NCBI GenBank assembly: GCA_003427395.1
Contig: BFEA01000026.1
Coordinates: 2,074,563 to 2,133,348 of the forward strand
Direction: 5' to 3'
DNA from: Chara braunii
Lineage: Eukaryota; Streptophyta; Charophyceae; Charales; Characeae
Length of the DNA stretch: 58,786 bases
The translations under genes and the position numbers were made by a program. The notes under the pieces are model-generated. The model saw nothing but the letters and a program-made list of their open reading frames with translations, made no database searches and was not told where the DNA came from. This document shows positions 1-10,830 of the stretch, one piece after another. Each line of letters opens with the position of its first letter. The stretch's first letter is position 1.

Positions 1-52
1 CACACACACACACGCACACACACACACACGCACACACACACACACACACACA
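1..52. repeat. (CA)n microsatellite
   Basis: The window opens in an almost pure CA dinucleotide run with a few CG interruptions. It is simple sequence and is cut by the window edge. Confidence 0.95.
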
Positions 53-59
53 CGGCCCC

Positions 60-399
60 TAGCCCACCCCTGCGCCTTGTGCAAACGCGTTCAACGTGTT
101 TAGCAGTGTTCAATGAACGCGAGAACGCGTTCAAATACTAAATGTGAAACGCGCGTTCAATGAACGTGCGGCAACAGAGTTCCCCCAAGCCTCTAGACTG
201 GCAGCGGTTCCCCTCCTCTCACTCCAAGTGAGTGAAGTGCTCACATGAGCTCATTTGAGCAGCATACGCTCTCCTCATGCAAATGTGAGTGTGGCACGTT
301 GCTGCCTCAACTTATGTAGGCTGGAACCAGTACTCCGGCCAGCTCATGGGCCTCCTCATGTGCCCCAAAGTGAACCGAGAGGTTTGAAAGCGCTGAACC
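60..399. repeat. Non-coding stretch with clustered CGCGTTCA motifs
   Basis: Between about 83 and 170 the motif CGCGTTCA and its complement TGAACGCG recur several times, including the palindrome GAACGCGTTC at about 124-133. Such short inverted GC-rich motifs also crowd the ends of the MITE-like elements elsewhere in the window, so this may be a fragment of one. No open frame is convincing between 176 and 399. Confidence 0.4.
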
Positions 400-404
400 T
401 TCAG
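400..404. repeat. Target-site duplication TTCAG (left)
   Basis: TTCAG lies directly left of the chromovirus 3' LTR and is repeated exactly at 11197-11201, directly right of the 5' LTR. Five bases is the usual Ty3/gypsy duplication length. Confidence 0.75.
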
Positions 405-765
405 TATGTCGGATCAGCTGGGATGGCGGTTCGTGAGAATGGAGAAGAAGGGTTGACGAAGGAGGAAGTAGAGATGGAGCTGGAACACACAACGCAGCTC
501 CGACGCAGACTCAACACGCACGTACTCCAAGATGTGCAAAAGTGGAAAATGACGAAATACAGACTGCAGTTGGGGTATACCCGCAGCAGACTGACTGGAC
601 TGGACTGGACTGACCTGGTACCGACAGTGGTATCGGGCAGGACTGGACTGGACTGAAACAGTACACGGCCTGTGGGGTCAGGCCACGACCTAGTCCCACA
701 GGCCGAACTGGCAAATAGCCGAATAAGCCCTGGCTGTAGGCCAGGGCAGATAGAGGTCCACTGCA
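405..765 (-). repeat. 3' LTR of chromovirus
   Basis: This 361-bp block aligns end to end with 10831-11196. On the element strand it begins TGCAG and ends CATA. A short ACTGG tandem stretch at about 591-656 occurs in both LTRs. The polypurine tract expected just inside it (766-780 complement) is weak. Confidence 0.88.
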
Positions 766-1776
766 CGATCCTCAGACATGTAATGGATTGCAAGAGCCAT
801 AAACACCTTATCTGCAAAAGCAGCGGAACTTTGCAATAAAGAAAGTTGAGAAATCTACAATGAGGAGCAAGCTCCATGCGGAGTCCATGCGATGCAGCAT
901 AAGCTAGATAATGTCGAATGACAAATTTCAGGTATACACAGCCTAACTTACAACAGAAAATGAAATGTTCCATGATACAATCCTAAAGTCCTGGAGACAA
1001 TGGCCTCAATGCGGAAAGGAAAAAGAGCAATATGTCACAAGATAATGTCATGTCGCTGAACCACTAAAAGAGTGGGATGGTCTCAGAGGGGGTGCATGCA
1101 GCCTAAGAATCGACACTCCTAAGGGCAGTCACACATGAAGGTGGGATAGGTCATCAGGCTCAAGGTGGGAGAGTGGTAGCGAAACAAAACCAATGACCCT
1201 AACAGATAGACCATCAAGGCGGGTAATGCTCAACAAAAGGGTGACACCATGCAGGGTCGACCATGAAAAAGGGGAGCCTGAAATAAGGTGGAGATATGCC
1301 TAACTGAAGGCATGCAAGAGCCAACACTAAGGTGATGAGGGCAGTGGGTGAGGGAAGCAGGCACACAACTCACCGACTGGGGGAGGAGGGAGCTAGATCT
1401 CGGAGCAGGGAAGCCAAGATAACGCTACGCTCCCAATGCCTATGTGATACCAAGGGAGAGCCCAACTCAAGGACACCCAACTAAGTGAGAATCATCAGGC
1501 GACAGATGCAAGGAATGTGCAAGGTAGGGTGGTGGCGTGAAGTAGTCACATCCAAAGTAACTGAAGCGGATAAGGTGGCTGGAGTCGAGAAGGTAGCTGA
1601 AGTCGTCGAAGTGGTCGATGACGTCGATGAAGTAGGAGTCGAGTCGATGTTGAAGTAGAGCCGCAAAACGCTGACATCCTGAAGAAGCTGATGATGGAGT
1701 ACCCGAAGGTGTGAGTCAGCAGGAAGATAGTAGGTGATCAGAGTGTCAGTCGTCGAGACGTTGAGCGACGAATGCG
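766..1776 (-). other. 3' untranslated part of chromovirus
   Basis: About 1 kb lies between the chromodomain stop and the 3' LTR. No open frame here resembles a known domain. A repetitive GTCGA/GTAG-rich stretch at 1580-1670 yields only low-complexity Ser/Thr translations on the minus strand. Confidence 0.7.
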
Positions 1777-2242
1777 CTATTGACGTACGAAGACGTCTGT
1801 CTGCTTCTGAAGAACGGCCTCAGAGGGAACGGGCTCGTCCTCAACAATCTCCTCAGTCGGAGGAGGAGGAAGAGGGTCAGTCGGCTGAGTAGGAGCAGAT
1901 GTCTCAGCACGACGAGCACAATCATATGCACACACCAACATCCGGGCGTGCTGCAAGTGGTAAAGAGGCTCCCAAGTAGCCTCGTCATCAGGAAAGCCCT
2001 TCCAACGCACAAGGTACTCGATGCGTGGAGGGGTATCGTCGGTAACTCGGCGAGATACAATGTCAGAAACAACAAACTCCTCGTGACCGTCCACCATGAT
2101 GGGTGGAGGGCGCTCATAAGGACGTCTGACTAATCGCTCGGACGGTCTGCGATAAAGACGCAACAAGGAAACGTGGTAAACATTGTGTACGCGAGTCTGT
2201 CGAAGGTAATCAGGTAGCTTCACATGGAAGCTCACCGGACTA
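1777..2242 (-). pseudogene. Integrase C-terminus plus chromodomain (chromovirus)
   Basis: The frame opens directly after the MITE target duplication. It first encodes the integrase C-terminal beta segment (LPDYLRQTRVHNVYHVSLL), a typical run in gypsy integrases, followed by about 30 residues of linker. A chromodomain follows, with EYLVRWKGF and ATWEPLYHL. Chromodomains of this class bind methylated histone tails and direct insertion into heterochromatin. The protein then ends in a Pro/Glu-rich tail with a stop at 1777. The first Met at 2235 is not a real start, because this was the 3' end of a long gag-pol frame now separated from the integrase core by the MITE at 2251-2761. Confidence 0.9.
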
Positions 2243-2250
2243 GCGGCAGT

Positions 2251-2761
2251 CTATGAATCCCCCGCGGTTGCGGTCGCCGCGGGCACGGCCGCGGACCACG
2301 GTCTCGGTCGCGAGGCCGCGGTCATGAAAAAAAAAAAGGAAAAAAAAAAAATTCAAAAAAATCTGAAAAACATATATGTTATGCCCAAAAACTAAACTGA
2401 ATAATTTTTGCTTTGGGGTCATATCAAAATTCATTACCAAATTTGAGATAAGAATCAAACAAAATCCTTTGTTTTTCTTACTAAAAGAATAAAGAGAAGA
2501 ACTTTTGCTTGAGGGATTTCTGTTTTACATTATTTTAAAATAAAAAACGAACTCAAAAAATAAAACTAAAAATATACAGTTGTAGAGCGCACAAAAACCT
2601 ACAAGCCCATATTTTTATTTTATTTTTTGGCCTAGTATCCCAAGATTTAAAAATGTTGGGTTTTTTCGACTGCACTTGGCCGTGGGCGCCGCTCGCTGCG
2701 GTCAGGATATCGACCGCGTGTGGTCAAATGGCCAGCGGTCACGACCCCGGCTGATACATAG
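2251..2761. mobile_element. hAT-like MITE copy 1, inside integrase
   Basis: A 511-bp element with imperfect inverted ends (CTATGAATCCCCCGCGG at left; the right end complements to CTATGTATCAGCCGGGG). It is flanked by the exact 8-bp duplication GCGGCAGT (2243-2250 and 2762-2769). Eight-base duplications are typical of the hAT superfamily. The termini are GC-rich with repeated GCGGTC motifs and the core is very AT-rich. It encodes nothing. A second copy lies at 35162-35687. Removing it and one GCGGCAGT rejoins the integrase reading frame, which shows a precise insertion. Confidence 0.93.
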
Positions 2762-3560
2762 GCGGCAGTATCAGAACCGACGGCCTGAAGTATGCGGCAT
2801 AGACCGAAGAAACGACGCCCGAACTTGCGAAGCGTATCCACTTCGAGCTGCAAGTGGCGTGCGTCGACGAGCACATCGTCACCGACTTTGAATGGATGAT
2901 CCATTCGTGATCGGTTTGCTCGTGCGGCCATGTGAGTCTGGGAGTCCGCTAGACTCTCGTGTGCACGCTTCATAATCGCTGCCATGTGTGCAATACAGTT
3001 GTCAAGCGCAGGACAACGAGTGTCTGGGCGCAACCGCGATGGTCGTAGGAAGTCCGCGGGTACGCGAGGGTGGTAGTCGAGGTTGCAATACAATGGCGAC
3101 ATCCCCGTGGCTGGCGAAACAGCGTGGTTGTACGCAATCTCTGCGTGGGCTAAGTGTAAGTCTCACTGTTGGTCATTCCTAACAAACTTTTGGAGGATAT
3201 TACCGAGAGTTTATTGGTGACCTCAGTTTGACTATCTGTCTGAGGGTGGTAAGACGATGAGAAGCCGAGCCGAGATCCGTAGACCTTGTGTAGGCGTCGC
3301 CAGAATGTGCTGGTAAAGTGCGGGTCACGGTCGGAGATGATGCTCTGAGGTAAGTCGTGATCTCTCACGACTCGGTCGAAGACGATGTCGTCGATCTCAC
3401 GAGTGCTAATGCGATAGCGGCACTGGATAAAACGTGCACGCTTCATGAAACGATCGATGACGACCAAGATAACATCGTGACCGCACTAAGTGGGTGGGCG
3501 GAGGGGACCATTCAAATCCATCGAGATGGACTGTCAACGACCCTCAGGTATGGGTAAGGG
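2762..3560 (-). pseudogene. Integrase catalytic core (chromovirus)
   Basis: Minus-strand frames encode the DD-E core of a retroviral-type integrase: a first Asp in SMDLNG (about 3510), VVIDRF (about 3460), the second catalytic Asp in SDRDPHFTS (about 3325) and the catalytic Glu after the HPQTDSQTE pattern (about 3225). Downstream (3102-2770) comes the linker with KVGDDVLVDARHL and FGRRFFG, which leads into the chromodomain piece. Two in-frame stops (near 3536 and 3497) and a frameshift near 3160 inactivate it. The frame is then cut by the MITE. Confidence 0.88.
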
Positions 3561-4615
3561 TTGAAGTAACCCATAGGGAAGCTGGTTCGCACTGTTCACC
3601 TCCTGACAGGTAGGACACTCCTGGATGTAGGCTTCGACGAAGTCCTTGGACTTCGGCCAGACGTATAGGCGGAAAACACGAGCCAACGTCTTGTGGAAGC
3701 CCATATGACCGGCAACTGCCTGGTCATAGAACTCTGCTACAGCCTGGACACGGAGCTGTCCGGTGGAGGAAACGCAGATATGTGGTTCTAGCTGACCAGA
3801 TTTGCCATGGCAGTACACGAGACCGTTCTCGCCGAGTGAGTATGAGAGAACTGTCTTGCCACTCCGCAGTGTCACTTGGATGATGCGATAATTTGGGCAG
3901 TGACGGTACTGAGTGCGATATGCGTCGATCACCGACTGATCAACAGTGGTGATGGAGATGGCAGCAAGATGGATAGATTCCTGATTGTGATCAGGACAGC
4001 GAGACAAGGCATCGGCGACGCGTTTCGTTTCACCGTTGATGGGCTGAGTGGTGAAACTGAACTCGGATAAATCACGCCAGCAACGTGCCTGTTGAGGGGA
4101 AAGGTTGGGCTTCGTCAGAAAAGCTTGGACAACTGAGTTGTCCGTGCGCACCGTGAAGGGCGCCCTGTGCAGGACTGCAGGTAATGACGCCAATGTCAGA
4201 TAGCATAAACTACTGCGAGAACCTCACATTTATTGGCAGTGTAGTTTATATCGGCAGGCAGTAGCTGACGGGAGAAGAAGACGATCGGGCAATCCTCAAC
4301 ACGAGCCTCCACAGTCCCATCCTCCGCGATGGTCGGGGAGTAAGTAACGGGAGGACTGTAAGTGGACGGAAGAGGTGGGAGGGTAGGCGTCAGTCGAGAA
4401 GCAGTGGCAGCAGGAGGGGGGGGGGAAGGAGGAAAATGAGGATAAGATGAATCGGGAGGAGAACGAAACACCTGAGAAAGTACAGCCCCTACTGCAAAAT
4501 CTGACGCATCAGTGGTGACGATAAAGGGGCGATCAAAATCGGGGAGGCGAAAAACAGACGCACAAGTCACCCCCTTCTTGAGGGTGCGAAAGATGTCCTC
4601 GTACAGGGGTGTCAA
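3534..4615 (-). pseudogene. RNase H and integrase H2C2 finger (chromovirus)
   Basis: From 4615 downward on the minus strand the frame gives the RNase H start (FIVTTDASDFAVGAVLSQ, first catalytic Asp), then a proline- and serine-rich insertion of about 50 residues, then the Glu strand (NKCEVLAVVYAI). A stop lies at 4196. The next frame (4193-3534) has RTDNSVVQ and VADALSR, the usual end of the domain, followed by the integrase zinc finger with HMGFH and CPTCQ. The Pro-rich insertion inside RNase H is unusual and could be lineage-specific or a slippage artefact. Confidence 0.87.
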
Positions 4616-5788
4616 AAACCACGGCGGGTTCTTCCGGAGGAGGGTGGAGGTAAGGACGTAGAAATACCTAGCGTATCCCTGGATGTAATTACTACAGTAA
4701 CTAGTGAGGCATAAAAATCTGCAAAGTTGCTTGGCAGATGTGGGGACGGGTCACTCTGCAATAGCAGTGATCTTTGCGTCGTCCATGTGGAGACCCTGGT
4801 CAAACGCATGGTGTCCTAGGAAGTCCACTTTGCTCTGAGCAAAGCGACACTTACTAAGTTTGGCATAAAACTTGATAGAAGTCATGCTTGCGTAAGCGCT
4901 GTAGGACATCGCGGAGGTGTGTGAGATGGTCTTCTAAGGTACGACTGTAGACCAGAATGTCGTTCAGGTATACGAGAACGTATTCTTCAAGGATGTCCCT
5001 AAAGATGTCGTTCATCGCCGTCTGGAAGGTTGCGGTGCATTGGTGAGGCCGAATGGTATCACCATGACCTCGTAATGGTCGAAGCGCGACCGAAAGGCAG
5101 TCTTCGGCTGATCCTCTGTGGCTATGCGGATCTGGTGGTAACCGCTACGAAGATCGATCTTCGTGAAGAAGCGGTTGCCTGCGAGACGGTCGAACAGCAC
5201 ATCCGTGCAAGGCATGGGATAGTTGTTCTTAACCGTGTAACAATTAAGACCGCAGTAGTCAATGCAAAGGCGGAAAGTTTCATCCGCTTTGCGAGCAAAG
5301 AGGACGGGGGCACCCCAAGGGGAGTTACTGGGTTTAATGAAACCCAGTCGAAGGAGCTCCTCAAGCTGATGCTTGAGTTTTGTCGCCTCAGGGATCGAGA
5401 GTCGGGAGGGTGCCTGATGGTGGACGCGATAGTCAGGCACGAGCTGGATAGAATGCTCAACACCGCGCATCGAAGGGATCTTGTTGTATGAGAAATACGG
5501 GGGGGATACGTCGCGGTACTCTCGAATCAGGTCGCGAACGGCGGTCTCTAAGTCTGACGTGAACCATGTGAGTTCCTCAACGTTTGTGTCGACACGAGAT
5601 GTATGTGTGGACTCGGCAGTGACCGGCGAAGGGACCTGGGATGTCGAGGGAATATCCGCAGGCTCACGGGTGGATCTGGAGATGAGAGTCGCGAAGATGG
5701 AGGAAGGGTCAGGGGGATCGGGCTCCAATGAGATGAGATCAACCTCGGGACAGAGTGGATCGTAGCAAAGAAGATCCATGATGTTCAC
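4612..5788 (-). pseudogene. Reverse transcriptase (chromovirus)
   Basis: The frame 5788-5012 carries RT motifs in order: [42 protein letters not shown] (catalytic Asp present) and FGLTNAP. A frameshift near 5030 follows. Downstream the active-site box reads YLND (plus-strand 4959-4970) instead of YxDD, so the first Asp of the pair is Asn. Further stops and frameshifts lie in the connection region (4612-4900). It would have copied the element's RNA into DNA, but it is inactive as read. Confidence 0.9.
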
Positions 5789-6619
5789 TGAGTAGAACGT
5801 GACCTCCTGCTGTCGTATGAAGTGAGCAAACTGACGAGAAAAAGTGAAGGCGATGTCTGGGTGGGACCCAAAGCGACGAGGGTCCTGGGGAGGTAGGTCT
5901 GGAGGGGTGTCGCCTGTGGTTCCAATGAAGGGGACTTGATGGGTTTTACCACACTTCGTTTAGAGAACGAGTGTCTCAGTCTCCCATTCGGCCTCTGTGT
6001 CACGGAACCGACGAGACCAGGGAGTGCCAAGGATAAAGTCGTACCCAGTCTCCAACAAGTCGAAGTATGCTGAGGAATGGTAGCGCCGAGGCGCCTGGGT
6101 ACTATTCGAGGGCTGGAGAGTGAGGGAGAAGTAGAGATCAGGGACCGACTGATCGAAGATGTTATCTCCGAGGGTAACGGAGATAGGAGAGCGAGACCCG
6201 GAGGTAGCTAGGCGAACTTCCTCAACCACTCGAGGGTGAATGAAATCTCTCTGCGAGCCAGAGTCCCATAAAGCGCGGTACGTCCTCGTAGATGTCCCTA
6301 GGCGAATAGGGATAATGGGGAGGGTGCGATCAAGGTCCGAGAGCAGAGCGAGAAGGAGAGATAACACAACGTCATCGCGAGTCGCCAGCTGGGCAGTACA
6401 ACAAGTTATGCGAATGGCGCGACGCGTCGGAAGTCTCGGAGGGGAAGGACTAGATGCGGCGGTTTGCTGAGGGGCAGACGGTACCTCAACAGACGGTGGG
6501 GCAGAGGGGACTGCGTCTATCGTGTCCTGAGGATCCTTTGGTGGGGTAGCCAAAGGGGCAAATCGCAACTCTGTGGTCGGGAAGCCGGCTACCTGCGAGG
6601 CCTCAGCGGTACAATGCAC
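5785..6619 (-). pseudogene. Retropepsin-type protease (chromovirus)
   Basis: The frame shows the retroviral aspartic protease signature ALWDSGSQRDFIHP (catalytic Asp-Ser-Gly) and the flap/ILG element YDFILGTPW, after a low-complexity N-terminal stretch. An in-frame TAA at 5960 ends the open frame. The same frame continues downstream without a shift into the RT domain, so this is a single nonsense change in an ancestral pol frame. Met at 6619 is only the first Met in the open stretch. Confidence 0.86.
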
Positions 6620-6624
6620 CGTGG

Positions 6625-7149
6625 CTAGCTGAGTGGGGCTGGTTGGGCGGGGCCGAGGGGGGACTGAGATCGGCGCTGACGAGAAATGTCAGAGTAGTGT
6701 CGATCGAGGGCGGCATGGTATGAACACCGTGAGGAGATGTGTCCATCATGGCGGCAACGAAGGCAGCTGTGGCGGGCCTCGAGGGCGGCCCGCTCCTCAG
6801 GAGATACAGCTCCGCGAGGAGGAACAAAACCCTGCGGGATGTGGATCTTAGGAACCGTGATCGTGAGGGCGCCAACCTGCACAACCCGAGTGCGCGCACG
6901 ACCCATGGCGGACATGGCCATCTGCAGGCGCTTGGCCACCGGAACAGTGTCGTCATCCAAGTGATACTGGATGACGTCTCGGAGCTCGATGTCTTCGAGG
7001 GCGTCCCCAAGGTTAGGGTCAAGCTCGGCCGAGGCGTCCTCGCCGTACTCTAGAGAACTGTAGTGCCGAGAGAACGGCGCTCCAGGTCGAGCTGGTCGGC
7101 AAAAGCGGCCGGCGAAGGAGGATTGACCGCGCGTGGTGCCACGTGACAA
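6625..7149 (-). pseudogene. Gag nucleocapsid region with CCHC knuckle
   Basis: This frame carries one zinc knuckle, CLRCRHDGHISSRC (C-x2-C-x4-H-x4-C), near its 3' end. Upstream is an acidic stretch (EDIELRDVIQYHLDD) typical of the gag C-terminal half. It would bind the genomic RNA. The neighbouring gag core frame (7601-7050) and the protease frame lie in other phases, so at least two frameshifts separate gag from pol. One might once have been a programmed shift, but nothing proves that. Confidence 0.82.
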
Positions 7150-8744
7150 GGTGGCGTCGGCGGTGGATCACGAAGAAGATGGGGTGTCGGAGAAGCGACT
7201 TCGCATCTTCTGGTACTGTCGAGCAGCCTCGTAGGCCTGCTCGGAGGAGGCAAGCTCCGTCGCCAGAGCTCGATGCGGTAGTCAGTCAGGAGACTGACTA
7301 CGAACTTGTTGGTCAAAAGGACCTCAGGTAGGAGTGCCTCATCGCAAATCAGGTGGGCGTCCTGAAACACTCTAATGTGACGCTCAAGATCGGCTGGAGC
7401 GAAGGACCCGCGCCACTGCATCTGGGTGACCCGAGCTAAGGAGTCAATCGCATCGTGGAGAGTGTCGTAGCGGTCATGGAGGAACGCGGTGAAATCCGCG
7501 AGAGTGAGATCCTCACCTGAGCGAGTACGATGGGAATAATAGTTCTCCCATGTGGAGAACGTGCTGCCTCGCAATTTAGTTGCAAGCGAGGAGCACCACA
7601 ACTCCTGACGAGTGTCGGTTAGTGTCAGCGCTCATGTGGCAACCTGCAACCAGTGCGACACACCCATAGTACCATTGAAGTCGGGTATGTCCGACAAACG
7701 CACAAGGGTGGGACCTTTGTGTTGACGGCGAGGGGAGAGAGGTCGAGGGGCCTCCACTGCGGCGGCAAATGTCGAGGCCGGTGCAGACGTGGAAGTGGTA
7801 GCAGGCTGAGGCCCGAGGGTCGGGGCTGCTGGTGGACGGTCCAACGGATGTGGAGGAAACAGCCACAACCAACTGTGACGGAGTAGCGAGGTAGTAGGGT
7901 AAAGGAGGGGGAGCCAGTCGAGGGAAACGAGCCGGCAAGACAGAGGTGGGCGGGGCGGTATAAGAAGAAGAGGGGTGAGCAGCCTGTGAAGGATGAGGCT
8001 GTCTCAGGGCGAGAATCTCCGCCTGGGGTTGCGCCACGGTGGCCTGTAGGGTAGTCGCTCGTTGGGTGTGTGGGGTCGGAGGTGGAGGAGGCGGAGAGAG
8101 TACCCTAGCGGGAGGAGGAAGAACTTCGGACAGTAGTGTCGCGACCGGTGCAGGAAGCTGAGAAGCAGCACCGGGGTGGGTAGAGGAAACTGCCTGACCA
8201 GATACCGGTAACTGGGCGACAACACCTGCGACAGTGGCCGAAGCAGCAGGGGCGGCGGGAGCGGCGGGGGTCAATGGATGTGTCGCAACAGACAGTAGGG
8301 TCTGAGCGGCAGCAACACTCACCACTGCGGAGGGGAAGTGTTGAACCTGGCCCGCGGAGAAGGACGAACCGCCACGTCTCCGTCCCTTGAGTCGTGGAGA
8401 GCCGGACTCCGAGCCGGTAGGGGATGAGGTCTGAGAGCGGTGGGGAGAGCGATGAAGAGAACCCTTGAGGCGGTGAACTTAAAGAGCGCATTGACTTGCC
8501 TCTCCAAGGGTGCAAGCGCATCGAGTCGCGCTTCCAGAGGTGCAAGGAGAGACGCAAAAACGGCGCGAAGGTCCGTGGGGTTCATAACGTGCTGACCCTG
8601 GACCGTCGACTGGGTGGGCACCTTACAGGTGGACGGCGCCGCGACAATCTCCTCAGTTGTAGCCTTGTCCGTGGACGGTGGAGGAAGAGCGGTAGACATG
8701 GTGTGGGGAGAGAGATGGGTTGTGGCATGGGGACAAGGGACCAC
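7050..8744 (-). pseudogene. Gag precursor (matrix/capsid part, chromovirus)
   Basis: Three frames are joined by frameshifts. 8744-8319 has the likely N-terminus, with a Pro-rich start and a short coiled stretch (LLAPLEARLDALAPLERQ). 8325-7869 is Ala/Pro/Ser-rich. 7868-7050 holds the capsid-like gag core, with DFNGTMGVSHWLQ, STWENYYSHRT, DFTAFLHDRYDTL, TQMQWRGSF and LTDYRIELW, in the order expected of Ty3/gypsy gag. An in-frame stop at 7632 lies inside the core. The start at 8744 is chosen because it is the first Met downstream of the leader. The protein would form the virus-like particle. Confidence 0.82.
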
Positions 8745-9139
8745 TGGTGAGAGGGAGGGGACCGCAAGAGCGGAGTGGGTAGTCGTGTGTCGGCTCGCCC
8801 CGTAACCAGCAGGTCGCGCGTGAGATGGTGGCGTAAATCCGGTTGAGGGGAAAGGAGCCGTTCGGGTCCAGGGTACCCGACGGGAGGAGGCGAGGGAATT
8901 AGGGGGGTAGGAGAGCCCTAAGCCCTAAAAAAATCGTAAGAAAACCCTAACGGGGGTTCGGATGGTTAGGAAAGGGTAGCAATAACCTAATCAAGAAAAT
9001 AAAATAATAACCGTGGAGGGGAGGGGGAGAGAAAATAAAATAAATAATGAAATTTCGAGAAAAAAATAAAAATAATAATAATAATAATAAAGAAAGAAAG
9101 AAATAAGCAAAAGGTGAGAAGAGAAAAAATATTTATTTT

Positions 9140-9515
9140 TTTAGAATTTTTGGCAACATTTTCCTACCCCAACGGGGTAACAAAGGTGCAAAGAGGAAGG
9201 ATAGACTAAGAGAAGCACACTAAGTTTTACAATGCCGCAAATGATAATTTTCATAAAAATAAATAAATAAATAAGTATAGAGGGGGGTGAAGAGAAACTA
9301 CGTGTTCGTTTTTTTCAAAAATTTTGGCAGCGTTTCGTTACCCCCATGGGGTCGAAGTGTGCCGTCAAGAAGAAAGACTAAGTAAAATTAGAAAATTTTT
9401 GCCAGCACTTCGCTATCCCCAAGGGGTCAAAATGTGTTGAAAAGACTAAGTAAAAGAAAAAACAGAAAATTTCGGCAGCACTTCGTTACCCCCACAGCGT
9501 CAAAATGTGTGCCAA
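9140..9515. repeat. Four hairpin units of the GGCAGC type in the leader
   Basis: Four units share AATTTTGGCAGCRYTTCG followed by a short stem-loop: TACCCC/GGGGTA at 9165-9179, CCCC/GGGG at 9342-9351, CCCC/GGGG at 9417-9426, and a degenerate one at 9489-9500. Each is followed by a GACTAAG-like string. The same unit plan recurs in the array at 23488-24170. Confidence 0.65.
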
Positions 9516-10440
9516 AAGCAAGAATGAGTTATCTCCTAATCAGATTTGAAGGTGCAGCAAAGAAATTCAAATTTTCAGAATAAATAAAAAATAAAATAAA
9601 ATAAATCAGAAAATGAGAAAAGAAGGTGGGGAATAAGATAATTCAAAATTTTGGGAAAAGGAGGAAATGTAAATCAAAAGAAAGATAAAAAGAAGAAAAA
9701 CAGAAAATTTTCGAAGTTGGTGGGGAGGGAGTAAAAAGGAAAAAGAGAAATAGGTGAGAAAGAGAAAAAGAGTGAAGGGGGAGATGGGGGAAATGATGGG
9801 GTTGTAATTAGGGGGGGGGAGAAAGGGAGAGGAGGGAGGTAGAATGGGAGAGAAGGATACATAAAAGGTGGAGAGGAGTAGATAAGATTAGTAGAAGATA
9901 GTGAGTGGGGAGGAGAGGAGAGAAAAAGGTTGTGGAAGAGGAGTGAAGAGGGAGGTAGGAGGAGAGAGTAGTGGTAGGGTTAGAAAAGATGATTAGATGA
10001 TGGGGGGGGAAGAGAAAAGAGGTTGGGGAGAGTGGGTTAGTGGTAGGATGGTGATACCACGCTCTTGTGTGACCAAGAGCAGAGCACTACCAAGATCCCC
10101 AGGATCTTGGCCTACAAGTTGTTGCTGGCCTGATGCCACTGCAATAAAAAAATCTGGGTGGGCTAAGATCTTGATCAGCTACCCAGATGTCACTGTAGTG
10201 CAGCCCCTTAGCAAGGGGGGTCTTCAAGATCCACAGCAAGTTGGCACGTGGCACTACAGAGAGGCAGCATGTGCCAGCCACGTGCGTAGGCGGCAGCACC
10301 CACCGCCCGCTGCCGGGGGGGGGAGGGGGGGGCAAATAGTTGCCTTCCCGCACGCTGCTCGGCGCTCACCGACGGGGGGGGCAAATAGTTGGTGTGCCAC
10401 CTCTTCAACAGCAGCAAGCCACATTATTAAATCATACTAT

Positions 10441-10547
10441 GCCTTTGGCCAGTGTGTTAAGGCACTGGCCACGCACGCGCATGAGCAGCAACTGCCCAGG
10501 TTCAAACCCTGGCAGCTCCAACATCCCGGATTTAGATAATAATAATC
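10441..10547 (+). repeat. tRNA-like SINE head with AAT tail
   Basis: A box-A-like TGGCCAGTGTG and a perfect T-arm (CCAGG, loop TTCAAAC, CCTGG at 10498-10514) are spaced as in a tRNA gene with a long variable arm. The expected acceptor stem does not pair, so it is not a working tRNA. A gataataataat tail at 10535-10547 fits a tRNA-derived SINE. Confidence 0.5.
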
Positions 10548-10817
10548 CAAGGGCGGGGCGAGGCGGGGCGAGGCGGGGCCGCGGGGCAGCGTGAGTGCAT
10601 GGCGCGCGTGTGCATGCGGAGGCCTTGGCCTTGGCGCGTCGTGGTGGTAGATCTCTCTTTCGCCACGTGTCCTCCTTTGCGCGCTCCCGTTTTTTCCACC
10701 GTTATTTCATTGTTTTCGCCCTACGAAACCCAGAAAATCTCGCTATCGGGATTACAATGATTTCTCCCTGTCACGGGAGGGTGGGTGGGCGGGCGGGTTG
10801 GAGCGGGGACCGTTCCC

Positions 10818-10829
10818 GCTCTGATACCA
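10818..10829 (-). other. Primer binding site (initiator tRNA-Met type)
   Basis: Minus-strand TGGTATCAGAGC lies one base inside the 5' LTR. This is the common primer site of plant LTR retrotransposons and fixes the LTR boundary and the orientation. Confidence 0.9.
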
Positions 10830-10830
10830 G

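Larger units (their letters stand above)
8745..10817 (-). other. Non-coding leader of chromovirus
   Basis: About 2 kb lies between PBS and gag. It contains short A/T-rich stretches with (AAT)n and (AAAG)n, the hairpin-unit array at 9140-9515, purine-rich simple sequence at 9600-10020, G-runs at 10310-10390 and the tRNA-like unit at 10441-10547. No protein domain was recognised. Confidence 0.7.

Noticed and set aside
1780-2133. 117-codon plus-strand frame
   Set aside because: Antisense shadow of the chromodomain coding region.
10441-10523. Functional tRNA gene
   Set aside because: The T-arm is perfect but the acceptor stem does not pair.
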